Under the pieces are notes generated by a model that saw nothing but the letters and a program-made list of their open reading frames with translations, ran no database searches and was not told the origin of the DNA. A program made the position numbers and the translations under genes. DNA of 41,180 nucleotides from an uncultured Bacilli bacterium (GTDB taxonomy: Bacteria; Bacillota_I; Bacilli_A; RF39; UBA660), in contig CAKOPK010000009.1 of NCBI GenBank assembly GCA_934099115.1, forward strand, positions 1 through 41,180, read 5' to 3'. Below are positions 7,194 through 15,123 of this stretch, one piece after another. Numbering within the stretch: position 1 is the first letter of the stretch; every line of letters starts with the position of its first letter.

Positions 7194-7934
7194 ATGAAAG
7201 GAATCTTAGGACGCAAAGTTGGAATGACTCAAGTTTTCTCTAAAGACGGGAAATTAATTCCAGTTACAGTTGTTGAGGTTGCACCAAATACTGTAATGCA
7301 AGTTAAGACAGTTGAGTCTGATGGCTATAATGCTATTCAATTAGGCGTGTTTGAAAAGAAAGAAAAAAATGCAACAAAACCAGAAATGGGAAATGCTAAA
7401 AAAGCAAATACAACTCCTAAGCGCTTCTTAAAAGAGATTAGAGATTATGAGGGAACTTATAATATCGGTGATGTTATTACAGCTAGCGCTTTTGAAGTTG
7501 GAGATGTAATTGATGTTACTGGAACTAGTAAAGGAAAAGGATTTGCTGGTGTTATTAAACGTCATAATCAATCTCGTGGACCTGAAACTCATGGTTCTAG
7601 ATATCATAGAAGACCAGGTTCAATGGGAACAATGCTTCCAAAGAGAGTTTTAAAAGGTAAAAAACTTTCTGGACATATGGGAGTAGAAACAGTTACTATT
7701 CAAAATCTTGAAGTAATTGAAGTAAACGAAAACGAAAACTATATTTTAGTAAGTGGAAATATTCCTGGAGCTAAAAATTCATTAGTACTTATCAAATCTG
7801 CTGTTAAAAATTCTAGAAAGAAAAATCCGAAAGAGATTATTTCTTATGAAGAGGCAGTAGTTGATACAGTAGTAGAGGAAACTCCAGCTCAAGTTTCAAC
7901 TAACGAAGTAGAAAGTTCTGGAGAAAACAATTAG
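7194..7934 (+). CDS. rplC: 50S ribosomal protein L3 with acidic C-terminal extension
   Basis: L3 binds 23S rRNA near the peptidyl-transferase centre and is an early assembly protein. The M-K-G-I-L-G-R-K-V-G-M-T-Q start and the G-T-S-K-G-K-G-F-A-G-V loop are classic. At 246 residues it is longer than the usual 205-215: from about residue 212 there is an extra tail rich in E, V, T and S with no counterpart in common bacterial L3. The tail keeps the local codon style, so it looks native to the lineage. Ribosome site AAGAGGAGA. Confidence 0.97.
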   Translation: MKGILGRKVGMTQVFSKDGKLIPVTVVEVAPNTVMQVKTVESDGYNAIQLGVFEKKEKNATKPEMGNAKKANTTPKRFLKEIRDYEGTYNIGDVITASAFEVGDVIDVTGTSKGKGFAGVIKRHNQSRGPETHGSRYHRRPGSMGTMLPKRVLKGKKLSGHMGVETVTIQNLEVIEVNENENYILVSGNIPGAKNSLVLIKSAVKNSRKKNPKEIISYEEAVVDTVVEETPAQVSTNEVESSGENN

Positions 7935-7955
7935 TTTTCTAGAAAGGAATAAAAT

Positions 7956-8576
7956 ATGAAGATAAGTGTTAAAAATCTTGCTAACGAAAAAGTTAAAGAT
8001 TTAACTTTAGTAGATAGCGTTTGGAATATTGAAACTAATGATTTAGTTTTAAAGAAAATGATTCGTTTACAACTTGACTCAATGAGACAAGGAACTGCTA
8101 AGACTAAGACACGTAGTGAAGTTTCTGGTGGCGGAAGAAAGCCTTGGAAACAAAAAGGAACTGGACGCGCTCGTCAAGGTAGTACTCGTGCTCCACAATG
8201 GAGAGGTGGAGGAATTGCTTTAGGAGTTACTCCTAGAGATTATACTTTTGATATTAATAAGAAAGAAAGAACTCTTGCTTTAAAAAGTGCTTTAACTCAT
8301 AAAGCTCAAGATAAAGAATTAGTAGTTTTAGATTCTATTCAATTAGAAAGCTTAAAGACTAAAGAAATTAAGAAAATTGTTGATAGTTTACAACTTGATG
8401 GTAAAGTATTATTTGTAACTGGTGAAGATAATGAAAATTTATACATGGCTACAAGAAATCTAGGTTATGCTTATTATTTAACAAGTGGTGAGATTAATTG
8501 CTTAGATTTAGTTAATGCTGATATTCTTGTTTGTGATGAGGCAGCAATTAAAAATATCGAGGAGGTGCTTAAGTAA
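7956..8576 (+). CDS. rplD: 50S ribosomal protein L4
   Basis: A 206-residue L4 with its long basic loop (R-S-E-V-S-G-G-G-R-K-P-W-K-Q-K-G-T-G-R-A-R-Q-G) that lines the peptide exit tunnel, and the G-V-T-P-R-D-Y region. In E. coli L4 also represses the S10 operon by binding the leader, which makes it the first suspect partner for the leader here. The stop codon overlaps the rplW start by one base, indicating translational coupling. Confidence 0.97.
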   Translation: MKISVKNLANEKVKDLTLVDSVWNIETNDLVLKKMIRLQLDSMRQGTAKTKTRSEVSGGGRKPWKQKGTGRARQGSTRAPQWRGGGIALGVTPRDYTFDINKKERTLALKSALTHKAQDKELVVLDSIQLESLKTKEIKKIVDSLQLDGKVLFVTGEDNENLYMATRNLGYAYYLTSGEINCLDLVNADILVCDEAAIKNIEEVLK

Positions 8577-8854
8577 TGAAAGATTATGCAGATATTATTA
8601 TCGCTCCAGTAATTACTGAAAAAAGTGCACTTAAAATGCAAAATGATAATGTATATACTTTTAAAGTAGTTAAGACTGCTACTAAACCTCAAATTAAGAC
8701 TGCTGTTGAAAGAGCATTCGGAGTTAAGGTTAAGAGTGTTAATACATTAAATACAAAAGCGAAAGATCGTAGAGTTGGAAAATATACAGGTAAGACAAAG
8801 ACTTATAAAAAGGCTATTGTTACACTTGATGAAAACTCTAAAATCGAATTATAA
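8576..8854 (+). CDS. rplW: 50S ribosomal protein L23
   Basis: A 92-residue L23, with I-I-A-P-V-I-T-E-K-S at the N-terminus and the F-G-V-K-V-K-S-V-N-T motif. It lies at the exit of the peptide tunnel and is the docking site for trigger factor and SRP. It starts on the last base of the rplD stop codon; the ribosome site GAGGTGCTT lies inside rplD. rplB follows after 13 nt. Confidence 0.96.
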   Translation: MKDYADIIIAPVITEKSALKMQNDNVYTFKVVKTATKPQIKTAVERAFGVKVKSVNTLNTKAKDRRVGKYTGKTKTYKKAIVTLDENSKIEL

Positions 8855-8867
8855 GGAGGAGTAAGTT

Positions 8868-9698
8868 ATGGCAATTAAGAAATATAAACCAACAACAAAT
8901 GGTCGTCGTGGCATGACTACTTTAGCTAATGAAGAATTAACAAATAGTACTCCTACTAAGAGTTTATTACAATCTAAATCAAAAACTGGTGGTAGAAATA
9001 ATCAAGGAAGAATGACTGTTCGCCATATTGGTGGAGGAGCTAAGAGAAAATATCGTGTTATTGATTTTAAACGTAATAAAGTTGGAGTTACTGCTCGTGT
9101 TGCAACAATTGAGTATGATCCAAATAGAAATGCAAATATTGCTTTATTAAATTACCGTGATGGAGAAAAACGATATATTATCGCTCCTAAAGGTTTAAAA
9201 GTTGGAGCTATTATTGAAAATGGTAGAGATGCTGATATTAAAGTTGGTAATGCTTTACCACTTGAAGTTATTCCGGTAGGTACTGTTGTACACTGTATTG
9301 AGTTAAAACCAGGTAAAGGTGCGGAAATTGCTCGTAGTGCTGGAGCTAGTGCTCAAATTTTAGGCCGTGATGGTAAATATGTAATTTTAAGATTACAATC
9401 TGGCGAAACTAGAAAAGTTTTAGGAGCTTGTATGGCTACAATTGGTGTTGTAGGTAATGAAGATTATGAACTTGTAAATTTAGGAAAAGCTGGACGTAAA
9501 CGTCATATGGGAATTAGACCTACTAACCGTGGTAGTGTTATGAACCCTAATGACCATCCACATGGTGGTGGTGAAGGTCGTACACCAGTTGGACGTAAGA
9601 GCCCAATGACACCTTGGGGTAAACCTGCTCTTGGTTATAAGACAAGAAAGAGTAAAAAAGCTTCTAGCAAGTTAATTGTTAGTAGAAAGAACAAATAG
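8868..9698 (+). CDS. rplB: 50S ribosomal protein L2
   Basis: A 276-residue L2, standard length. It carries N-D-H-P-H-G-G-G-E-G-R near the C-terminus, which contains the conserved His implicated in peptidyl-transferase function, and the R-H-I-G-G-G-A-K-R-K-Y-R block in the N-terminal half. It is a primary 23S rRNA binder that bridges the subunits. The ribosome site AAGGAGGAG is near consensus. rpsS starts 8 nt after the stop codon. Confidence 0.97.
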   Translation: MAIKKYKPTTNGRRGMTTLANEELTNSTPTKSLLQSKSKTGGRNNQGRMTVRHIGGGAKRKYRVIDFKRNKVGVTARVATIEYDPNRNANIALLNYRDGEKRYIIAPKGLKVGAIIENGRDADIKVGNALPLEVIPVGTVVHCIELKPGKGAEIARSAGASAQILGRDGKYVILRLQSGETRKVLGACMATIGVVGNEDYELVNLGKAGRKRHMGIRPTNRGSVMNPNDHPHGGGEGRTPVGRKSPMTPWGKPALGYKTRKSKKASSKLIVSRKNK

Positions 9699-9706
9699 GA
9701 GGATAT

Positions 9707-9970
9707 ATGGCAAGAAGTTTAAAGAAAGGACCTTATGTATTCGATCGTTTACTTAAGAAGGTTCAAGAATTAAATAAAAGTAATAAAAAAGAAGTTATTA
9801 AAACTTGGTCTCGTCGTTCCACTATTTTCCCTGATTTTGTAGGACACACTATTGCTGTTCATAACGGCAAAGAATTTATTCCTGTATATATTACAGAAGA
9901 TATGGTTGGCCATAAACTTGGTGAGTTTGCATTAACTCGTAAGTTTGGTGGACACGCAGGACAAAAGTAG
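9707..9970 (+). CDS. rpsS: 30S ribosomal protein S19
   Basis: An 87-residue S19 starting M-A-R-S-L-K-K-G-P-Y-V, with T-W-S-R-R-S-T-I-F-P in the middle and the conserved G-H-K-L-G-E-F-A block. It sits in the head of the 30S subunit, with S13, contacting the A-site tRNA side. Spacing to rplV is 12 nt, with a GGAGGG ribosome site between. Confidence 0.97.
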   Translation: MARSLKKGPYVFDRLLKKVQELNKSNKKEVIKTWSRRSTIFPDFVGHTIAVHNGKEFIPVYITEDMVGHKLGEFALTRKFGGHAGQK

Positions 9971-9982
9971 GAGGGTATATAA

Positions 9983-10333
9983 ATGGAGACTTATGCAATA
10001 CATAAAGGTGCATTAATTGCCCCTAGAAAAGCTAGAATGACTCTTGATTTAGTTCGTGGAAAAGATGTTGTTACAGCACAAGCTATTTTAGAAAATACAA
10101 ATACTAAAGCTGCTAGACTTTGTTTAAAAGTTTTAAATAGTGCTGTTGCTAACGCTGTTAATAATTTCGGTGCTAAAGAGAGTGAGCTTAAAATTAGTGA
10201 ATGTTATATCAACCCAGGACAAGTTTATAAGAGAATTAAATTTGCTAGCCGTGGAAATGTTGATAGAAGAGATAAAAGAACAAGTCATATTACTATTAAA
10301 GTAAGTGACGGTAAAGTTAAGGAGGAAGCATAA
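9983..10333 (+). CDS. rplV: 50S ribosomal protein L22
   Basis: A 116-residue L22, whose extended hairpin lines the exit tunnel next to L4. Diagnostic parts are I-A-P-R-K-A-R in the N-terminal region and the R-G-N-V-D-R-R-D-K-R-T-S-H-I loop end. Its stop overlaps the rpsC start by one base, and the rpsC ribosome site (AAGGAGGAAG) lies in the last codons. Confidence 0.96.
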   Translation: METYAIHKGALIAPRKARMTLDLVRGKDVVTAQAILENTNTKAARLCLKVLNSAVANAVNNFGAKESELKISECYINPGQVYKRIKFASRGNVDRRDKRTSHITIKVSDGKVKEEA

Positions 10334-11010
10334 TGGGTCAAAAAGTTAATCCAATAGGTTTTAGACTTGGAGTTAATAAAGATTGGGAGTCTAAGTGGTA
10401 TGCTGGTAAAGACTATGCTAAAGTTCTTAATCGTGATATTAAGATTAGAGAATATTTAGAAAAGAAATTAAAAGATGCTGCTGTTGCTTCTATCCTTATT
10501 GAAAGAAAGAAAAACAGAATTGATGTTACTATTGCAACTGCTAAACCAGGTGTTATCATCGGTAAAGGTGGAGAGGACATCGAAAAATTAAGAAAAGAAA
10601 TTAAGAAATTAGTTGGAGAAGACGTATATGTAAATATCGTTGAAGTTAAAAATCCAGATTTAAATGCTAAATTAGTAGCTCAAAATATTGCTTCTCAAAT
10701 CGAAGCTAGAGCACCATTTAGAAGTGCTCAAAAAAGAGCTATTCGTAATACTATGAAGGCTGGAGCTAAAGGTATTAAGACTAGTGTTTCTGGTAGACTT
10801 GGTGGAGCTGAAATGGCTCGTACTGAAGGATATACAGAAGGTACTGTTCCACTTCATACTATTCGTGCTGATGTAGATTATGCTATTGCTGAAGCTGATA
10901 CTACTTATGGTAAGATTGGTGTAAAAGTATGGATTTACAAAGATGAAATTCTTCCTGCTAAGAAAATGACGAGAGGAGATGGAAATCATGTTAATGCCAA
11001 AAAAGACTAA
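10333..11010 (+). CDS. rpsC: 30S ribosomal protein S3
   Basis: A 225-residue S3 with the M-G-Q-K-V-N-P-I-G-F-R-L-G start, a type II KH domain containing G-V-I-I-G-K-G-G-E-D-I near residue 75, and the S3 C-terminal block S-G-R-L-G-G-A-E-M-A-R. It forms part of the mRNA entry channel. It overlaps rplP by 23 bp, the largest overlap among the ribosomal genes here, suggesting tight translational coupling with L16. Confidence 0.97.
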   Translation: MGQKVNPIGFRLGVNKDWESKWYAGKDYAKVLNRDIKIREYLEKKLKDAAVASILIERKKNRIDVTIATAKPGVIIGKGGEDIEKLRKEIKKLVGEDVYVNIVEVKNPDLNAKLVAQNIASQIEARAPFRSAQKRAIRNTMKAGAKGIKTSVSGRLGGAEMARTEGYTEGTVPLHTIRADVDYAIAEADTTYGKIGVKVWIYKDEILPAKKMTRGDGNHVNAKKD

Positions 11011-11425
11011 ATATAGAAAGCCTCATAGATTAACATATGATGGACATGCTAGAGGAAATACTGAACTTCATTTTGGAGAATATGGTCTTCAAGCTAAAGA
11101 AGGTAACTGGATTTCTGCTCGTCAAATTGAAGCAGCTCGTATTGCTATGACACGTTATATGAAACGTGGTGGAAAAGTATGGATTAATATTTTCCCACAT
11201 TTAGCTTTAACTCGTAAACCTCTTGAAACTCGTCAAGGTAAAGGTAAAGGTAACGTTGAAGAATGGGTTGCTGTTGTTAAAGAGGGTAAAATTTTATTTG
11301 AAATTGGTGGTGTTGATGAAGCTACTGCTCGTGAAGCTTTAAGACTTGCTAGTCATAAATTACCAATTAAAACTAAATTCGTTAAAAAAGAAGATATGAA
11401 AGTTGGTGAGTCTCTTGAAAATTAA
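10988..11425 (+). CDS. rplP: 50S ribosomal protein L16
   Basis: A 145-residue L16 beginning M-L-M-P-K-K-T-K-Y-R-K. It binds near the A-site finger and is needed late in 50S assembly. I chose the ATG at 10988 because GAGAGGAGA lies upstream at normal distance and homologues begin here; another ATG at 10979 would add three residues. The Arg in the R-G-G-K-V-W loop region, the site hydroxylated in some bacteria, is present. Confidence 0.96.
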   Translation: MLMPKKTKYRKPHRLTYDGHARGNTELHFGEYGLQAKEGNWISARQIEAARIAMTRYMKRGGKVWINIFPHLALTRKPLETRQGKGKGNVEEWVAVVKEGKILFEIGGVDEATAREALRLASHKLPIKTKFVKKEDMKVGESLEN

Positions 11426-11627
11426 GGAATTAAGAGAATTATCTAATCGAGAATTAGAAGGAAAAATCAGAGAAGCTAAAAAAGAATTATTTAGTCTTCG
11501 TATGAAACAATCTACTGGTACTTTAGAGCATCCTTCTAAAATCAGAGAACTTAGAAAAGACGTTGCTAGAATGAAAACAATTATGCGTGAAAGAGAATTA
11601 AATGAGGAGGTTAGCGATGGAGAATAG
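11415..11627 (+). CDS. rpmC: 50S ribosomal protein L29
   Basis: A 70-residue L29: two long helices with L-R-E-L-S-N-R-E-L, L-F-S-L-R-M-K-Q and I-R-E-L-R-K-D-V-A-R. The start is most likely the TTG at 11415 (Met-Lys-Ile-Lys-Glu-Leu), preceded by GGTGAG 4 nt upstream; no ATG is available, and other TTG/GTG codons at 11403-11406 would add residues absent from the family. It overlaps the rplP end by 11 bp. Located at the tunnel exit next to L23. Confidence 0.93.
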   Translation: MKIKELRELSNRELEGKIREAKKELFSLRMKQSTGTLEHPSKIRELRKDVARMKTIMRERELNEEVSDGE

Positions 11628-11874
11628 AAAGCAAGAATTAATAGGAAAAGTTGTTAGTAATACAAATGATAAAACTATTACTGTCCTAGTAGAAACTTAT
11701 AAAAACCATCCACTTTATGGAAAACGTGTTAAATATTCAAAAAAATATACTGCTCATGATGAAAATAATCAAGCAGGCTTAGGAGATACAGTCAGAATTA
11801 GAGCGACAAGACCATTATCTAAGACTAAGAGATATGAACTTGTAGAAATCACTCAAAAGGCTGTTATTCTATAG
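11617..11874 (+). CDS. rpsQ: 30S ribosomal protein S17
   Basis: An 85-residue S17, an OB-fold primary binder of the 16S rRNA 5' domain. G-K-V-V-S-N-T-N-D-K-T-I-T-V at the N-terminus and H-D-E-N-N-Q-A-G-L-G-D in the middle are diagnostic. ATG 11617 follows GAGGAGG at good distance; the ATG at 11602 lies before this ribosome site. Overlaps the end of rpmC by 11 bp. Confidence 0.96.
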   Translation: MENRKQELIGKVVSNTNDKTITVLVETYKNHPLYGKRVKYSKKYTAHDENNQAGLGDTVRIRATRPLSKTKRYELVEITQKAVIL

Positions 11875-11884
11875 GAGGTAGACT

Positions 11885-12253
11885 ATGGTTCAACAAGAAA
11901 GTAGATTAAAAGTTGCCGATAATACTGGAGCACGTGAGTTATTAGTTATTCGTGTTTTAGGTGGTTCTAAAGTTAAATATGCTAATATCGGTGATGTAGT
12001 AGTTGGTACAGTTAAAAAGGCTATTCCTAATTCAAACATGAAAAAGGGAAAAGTTGTTAAAGCTGTTATTGTAAGAACTACTGAAGGTGTTAGAAGAAAA
12101 GATGGAAGCTATATTAAATTTGATGATAACGCTTGTGTAATTATTAAAGATGATAAATCTCCAATTGGTACAAGAGTACTTGGCCCAGTTGCTAGAGAGC
12201 TTCGTGAAAGAGATTATATGAAGATTGTATCTCTTGCTAAGGAAGTTATATAG
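11885..12253 (+). CDS. rplN: 50S ribosomal protein L14
   Basis: A 122-residue L14, exactly the normal length, starting M-V-Q-Q-E-S-R-L-K-V-A-D-N-T-G-A. The C-terminal G-P-V-A-R-E-L-R pattern is present. It forms intersubunit bridge B8 and is the binding site of the silencing factor RsfS. Ribosome site AGGAGG lies in the 10-nt gap after rpsQ. Confidence 0.97.
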   Translation: MVQQESRLKVADNTGARELLVIRVLGGSKVKYANIGDVVVGTVKKAIPNSNMKKGKVVKAVIVRTTEGVRRKDGSYIKFDDNACVIIKDDKSPIGTRVLGPVARELRERDYMKIVSLAKEVI

Positions 12254-12262
12254 GAGGCACAC

Positions 12263-12517
12263 ATGATGAAAATTAAAGTTGGCGATGAAGTATTAGTTAT
12301 TGCTGGTAAAGATAAAGGAAAAAACGGTAAAGTAATTAAGACTTTAAGAAATGAAGATAAAGTTGTTGTTGAAGGAATTAATATAGTTAAAAAACACGTT
12401 AAACCAAATAATCAAAATAATAATGGAGGTATCTTCGATATAGAAGCTCCAATTCACGTATCTAATGTTAAGAAAATAGAAGCAACAAAAAAAGATAAGA
12501 AAGAAAAAAATAAGTAG
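12263..12517 (+). CDS. rplX: 50S ribosomal protein L24
   Basis: A short L24 of 83-84 residues (usual 100-105). The KOW motif is present (V-L-V-I-A-G-K-D-K-G-K-N-G-K-V) as is N-I-V-K-K-H-V-K-P. The C-terminus is reduced and ends in a Lys/Glu-rich tail. The start is ambiguous: ATG at 12263 or 12266 lies 5 or 8 nt after GGAGG. L24 is an assembly initiator for the large subunit. Confidence 0.94.
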   Translation: MMKIKVGDEVLVIAGKDKGKNGKVIKTLRNEDKVVVEGINIVKKHVKPNNQNNNGGIFDIEAPIHVSNVKKIEATKKDKKEKNK

Positions 12518-12527
12518 GTGAATATTT

Positions 12528-13067
12528 ATGAGTAATTATAGAAAATTATATGATGAAAAAATCATTAAAAGTTTAATGGATGAATTTAAATATTCAAGCG
12601 TTATGCAAGTACCAAAATTAGATAAAATAGTTATTAATATGGGTTGTGGCGATGGTGCTCATGACCGTAAGTATATTGATGCAGCTGCAAAAGACCTAGA
12701 AATTATTACTGGTCAAAAATCAGTTGTTACTCATGCTAAAAAGTCAATTGCCGGATTTAAACTTCGTGAAGGTCAAGCTATTGGTGTTAAAGTTACATTA
12801 CGTGGTGAGAAAATGTATGAATTTATGGAAAGATTAATTCGTGTATCTTTACCTCGTGTTCGTGATTTTAGAGGAGTTTCTAAGACTGCTTTTGATGGAC
12901 ATGGAAATTATACTTTAGGTATTAAGGAACAACTTATATTCCCAGAAATTGAATATGATAATGTTGTTAAAGTTCGTGGTATGGATATCGTATTCGTTAC
13001 TACAGCTAATACAAATGAAGAAGCATTTGCTTTATTAAAGGCATTTGGAATGCCTTTTAAGAATTAG
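12528..13067 (+). CDS. rplE: 50S ribosomal protein L5
   Basis: A 179-residue L5 of standard length that binds 5S rRNA and forms the central protuberance. P-K-L-D-K-I-V-I-N-M-G, the S-I-A-G-F-K-L-R-E-G loop and R-V-R-D-F-R-G are family hallmarks. The ribosome site is modest (TAGGTGA), less complete than those of its neighbours. rpsN begins 10 nt downstream. Confidence 0.97.
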   Translation: MSNYRKLYDEKIIKSLMDEFKYSSVMQVPKLDKIVINMGCGDGAHDRKYIDAAAKDLEIITGQKSVVTHAKKSIAGFKLREGQAIGVKVTLRGEKMYEFMERLIRVSLPRVRDFRGVSKTAFDGHGNYTLGIKEQLIFPEIEYDNVVKVRGMDIVFVTTANTNEEAFALLKAFGMPFKN

Positions 13068-13077
13068 GAGGTTAAAC

Positions 13078-13263
13078 ATGGCTAAGAAAAGTATGGTAAT
13101 TAAAAGTAAGAGAACACCTAAATTTAAGGTACGTGCTTATACTAGATGTGAAAGATGTGGAAGACCTCACGGTGTAATGCGCAAGTTTGGTATTTGCCGA
13201 ATCTGTTTTAGAGAACTAGCAAACGAAGGTAAAATACCTGGCGTTAAGAAGTCAAGTTGGTAA
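13078..13263 (+). CDS. rpsN: 30S ribosomal protein S14, zinc-binding type
   Basis: A 61-residue S14 of the short zinc type (rpsZ form). Cysteines 24, 27, 40 and 43 form the C-x-x-C plus C-x-x-C zinc ribbon. Homologues start M-A-K-K-S-M, matching the ATG at 13078, which has an AGGAGG ribosome site. This C+ form requires zinc; no zinc-free paralogue occurs in the window. Confidence 0.96.
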   Translation: MAKKSMVIKSKRTPKFKVRAYTRCERCGRPHGVMRKFGICRICFRELANEGKIPGVKKSSW

Positions 13264-13280
13264 GGAAGGAGGAATTTTAG

Positions 13281-13676
13281 ATGGTTCAAGATAAAATAGC
13301 AGATATGCTTACTAGAATACGTAATGCAAATCAAATGAAATATGAGACAGTTGAAGTAATTGGTACTAAAATGACTGTTGGAATCGCAGAAATTCTTAAA
13401 AGAGAAGGTTATATTGTTGATTATGTTAATGAACACAATGTTACTGGTGATAAGTTAACTTTAACTTTAAAATATGGTGAAAGAAAAGAAAGAGTTATTA
13501 CTGGTCTTAAAAGAATTAGTAAATCTGGATTAAGAGTTTATGCTAAAGCAGAAGAAATTCCTCGTGTACTTAATGGACTTGGAATTGCAATTATATCTAC
13601 TTCTAAAGGTTTAATGACTGATAAAGAAGCTAGACAAGCTGGATTAGGAGGCGAAGTACTTGCCTATGTTTGGTAA
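13281..13676 (+). CDS. rpsH: 30S ribosomal protein S8
   Basis: A 131-residue S8 with D-M-L-T-R-I-R-N-A at the N-terminus and the C-terminal I-I-S-T-S-K-G-L-M-T-D-K-E-A-R that contacts 16S rRNA helix 21. In E. coli S8 is the translational repressor of the spc operon; whether it has that role here cannot be seen. Ribosome site AAGGAGGAA. Confidence 0.97.
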   Translation: MVQDKIADMLTRIRNANQMKYETVEVIGTKMTVGIAEILKREGYIVDYVNEHNVTGDKLTLTLKYGERKERVITGLKRISKSGLRVYAKAEEIPRVLNGLGIAIISTSKGLMTDKEARQAGLGGEVLAYVW

Positions 13677-13685
13677 GGAAAATCT

Positions 13686-14225
13686 ATGAGTAGAATTGGT
13701 AATAGAAAAATCGTTGTTCCTAGTGGAGTAACAGCTAGTATGGAAAATAATGTCTTAACTGTTAAAGGTGCTAAAGGTTCTTTAACTTTAGATGTTAATA
13801 AGTTAGTAGATGTTAACATTACAGAAACTGAAATTGCAACTATTGCAAAGAATGATTCTAGAGAAGCTAATGTTAATGTTGGTACTGTAAATTCATTAAT
13901 CTCTAATATGATTGTTGGTGTTAGTGAAGGATTTACTAAAGGATTAGAAGCTGTAGGTGTTGGTTATCGTTTCCAAGTTAATGGAGATAAAATCAATGTT
14001 TCTGCTGGTTTCTCTCATCCTGTTGTTGTAGAAGTTCCAGCTGATTTAAAGGTTGAACAAGTAAGTAATACTGAAATCACTATTAGTGGTATTGATAAAC
14101 AAAGAGTTGCTGAATTTGCGGCTAATATTCGTAAAATAAGACAACCAGAACCTTATAAAGGTAAAGGTATCCGTTATAAAGGCGAATATGTACGTCGTAA
14201 AGAAGGTAAGAAAGCAGCTAAATAA
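13686..14225 (+). CDS. rplF: 50S ribosomal protein L6
   Basis: A 179-residue L6 with two related domains. The start M-S-R-I-G-N-R-K-I and the C-terminal P-E-P-Y-K-G-K-G-I-R-Y motif are characteristic. It lies near the factor-binding stalk and the sarcin-ricin loop. The ribosome site is weak (TAAGGAAAA), possibly compensated by coupling to rpsH, which ends 9 nt earlier. Confidence 0.97.
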   Translation: MSRIGNRKIVVPSGVTASMENNVLTVKGAKGSLTLDVNKLVDVNITETEIATIAKNDSREANVNVGTVNSLISNMIVGVSEGFTKGLEAVGVGYRFQVNGDKINVSAGFSHPVVVEVPADLKVEQVSNTEITISGIDKQRVAEFAANIRKIRQPEPYKGKGIRYKGEYVRRKEGKKAAK

Positions 14226-14245
14226 GGTTAGAAAGGTCGGAAATT

Positions 14246-14602
14246 ATGATAAGAAAAGAAACTAGTAATGTAGCACGTTTAAGAAGACATGCTCGTGTAC
14301 GTACTAAAATTAGTGGTACTCCTGAAGTTCCTAGATTAAATGTGTTTCGTTCAAATAATGGAATTTATGTTCAAGTAATTGATGATACTACTGGTAAAAC
14401 CTTAGTTAGCTCATCAACTGTTGAATTAAAAATTAAAAATGGTGGAAACGTTGAAGCAGCTAAAGCTGTAGGTGCTGATGTTGCTAAGAAATGTTTAGCT
14501 AAAAAAATTAAAACTGTTGTATTTGATAGAGGTGGATACCTATATCATGGACGTGTAGAAGCTTTAGCTGATGCTGCACGTGAAAACGGTTTGGAATTCT
14601 AG
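14246..14602 (+). CDS. rplR: 50S ribosomal protein L18
   Basis: A 118-residue L18, a 5S rRNA binder of the central protuberance. R-L-R-R-H-A-R-V-R-T-K-I-S-G-T near the N-terminus and F-D-R-G-G-Y-L-Y-H-G-R-V near the C-terminus are diagnostic. Gap to rplF is 20 nt, with a GAAAGG ribosome site. Confidence 0.97.
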   Translation: MIRKETSNVARLRRHARVRTKISGTPEVPRLNVFRSNNGIYVQVIDDTTGKTLVSSSTVELKIKNGGNVEAAKAVGADVAKKCLAKKIKTVVFDRGGYLYHGRVEALADAARENGLEF

Positions 14603-14615
14603 AGTGGAGGTTATT

Positions 14616-15122
14616 ATGAGACAAAAGAAAACAATGGAAACTAAGAAAAATTTATTAGAAGAAAAAGTTATCTCTATTGGTAGAGTAACAAAAGTTACCA
14701 AAGGTGGTAGACACTTTAGATTTTCCGCAACTGTAGTTGTTGGTAACCGTAAAGGTTTAGTTGGTATTGGTACTGGTAAAGCTAATGAAGTTCCAGAAGC
14801 TATTAAAAAGGCTTTACAAGCAGCTAATAAAAACGTAACAAAAGTATCTCTTATTGATAATAGAACTATTCCACATGAAGCTACTGCTAAAGTTGGTAGA
14901 GCTGTTGTTATGATTAAGCCTGCTAAAGAAGGTACAGGAGTTATCGCTGGTGGTGCTGCTCGTGCTGTTCTTGAAGTGGCTGGTATTAAGGATATTGTTT
15001 CTAAATCTTTAGGTTCAAATACTAAGATTAATGTTGCTAAAGCTACACTTGAAGCTTTAAAATCACAAAAGAGTCCTGCAAAAGTTGCAGCACTTCGTGG
15101 TAAGAAAGTGGAGGAGTTATAA
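14616..15122 (+). CDS. rpsE: 30S ribosomal protein S5
   Basis: A 168-residue S5, which helps form the mRNA entry channel and affects decoding accuracy. K-V-T-K-G-G-R-H-F-R-F-S and G-I-G-T-G-K-A are diagnostic, as is G-T-G-V-I-A-G-G-A in the C-terminal half. ATG 14616 follows GTGGAGG; the frame continues upstream into rplR but that part is not S5-like. In most Firmicutes rpmD would come next; here the stop is followed after one base by rplO. Confidence 0.97.
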   Translation: MRQKKTMETKKNLLEEKVISIGRVTKVTKGGRHFRFSATVVVGNRKGLVGIGTGKANEVPEAIKKALQAANKNVTKVSLIDNRTIPHEATAKVGRAVVMIKPAKEGTGVIAGGAARAVLEVAGIKDIVSKSLGSNTKINVAKATLEALKSQKSPAKVAALRGKKVEEL

Positions 15123-15123
15123 T

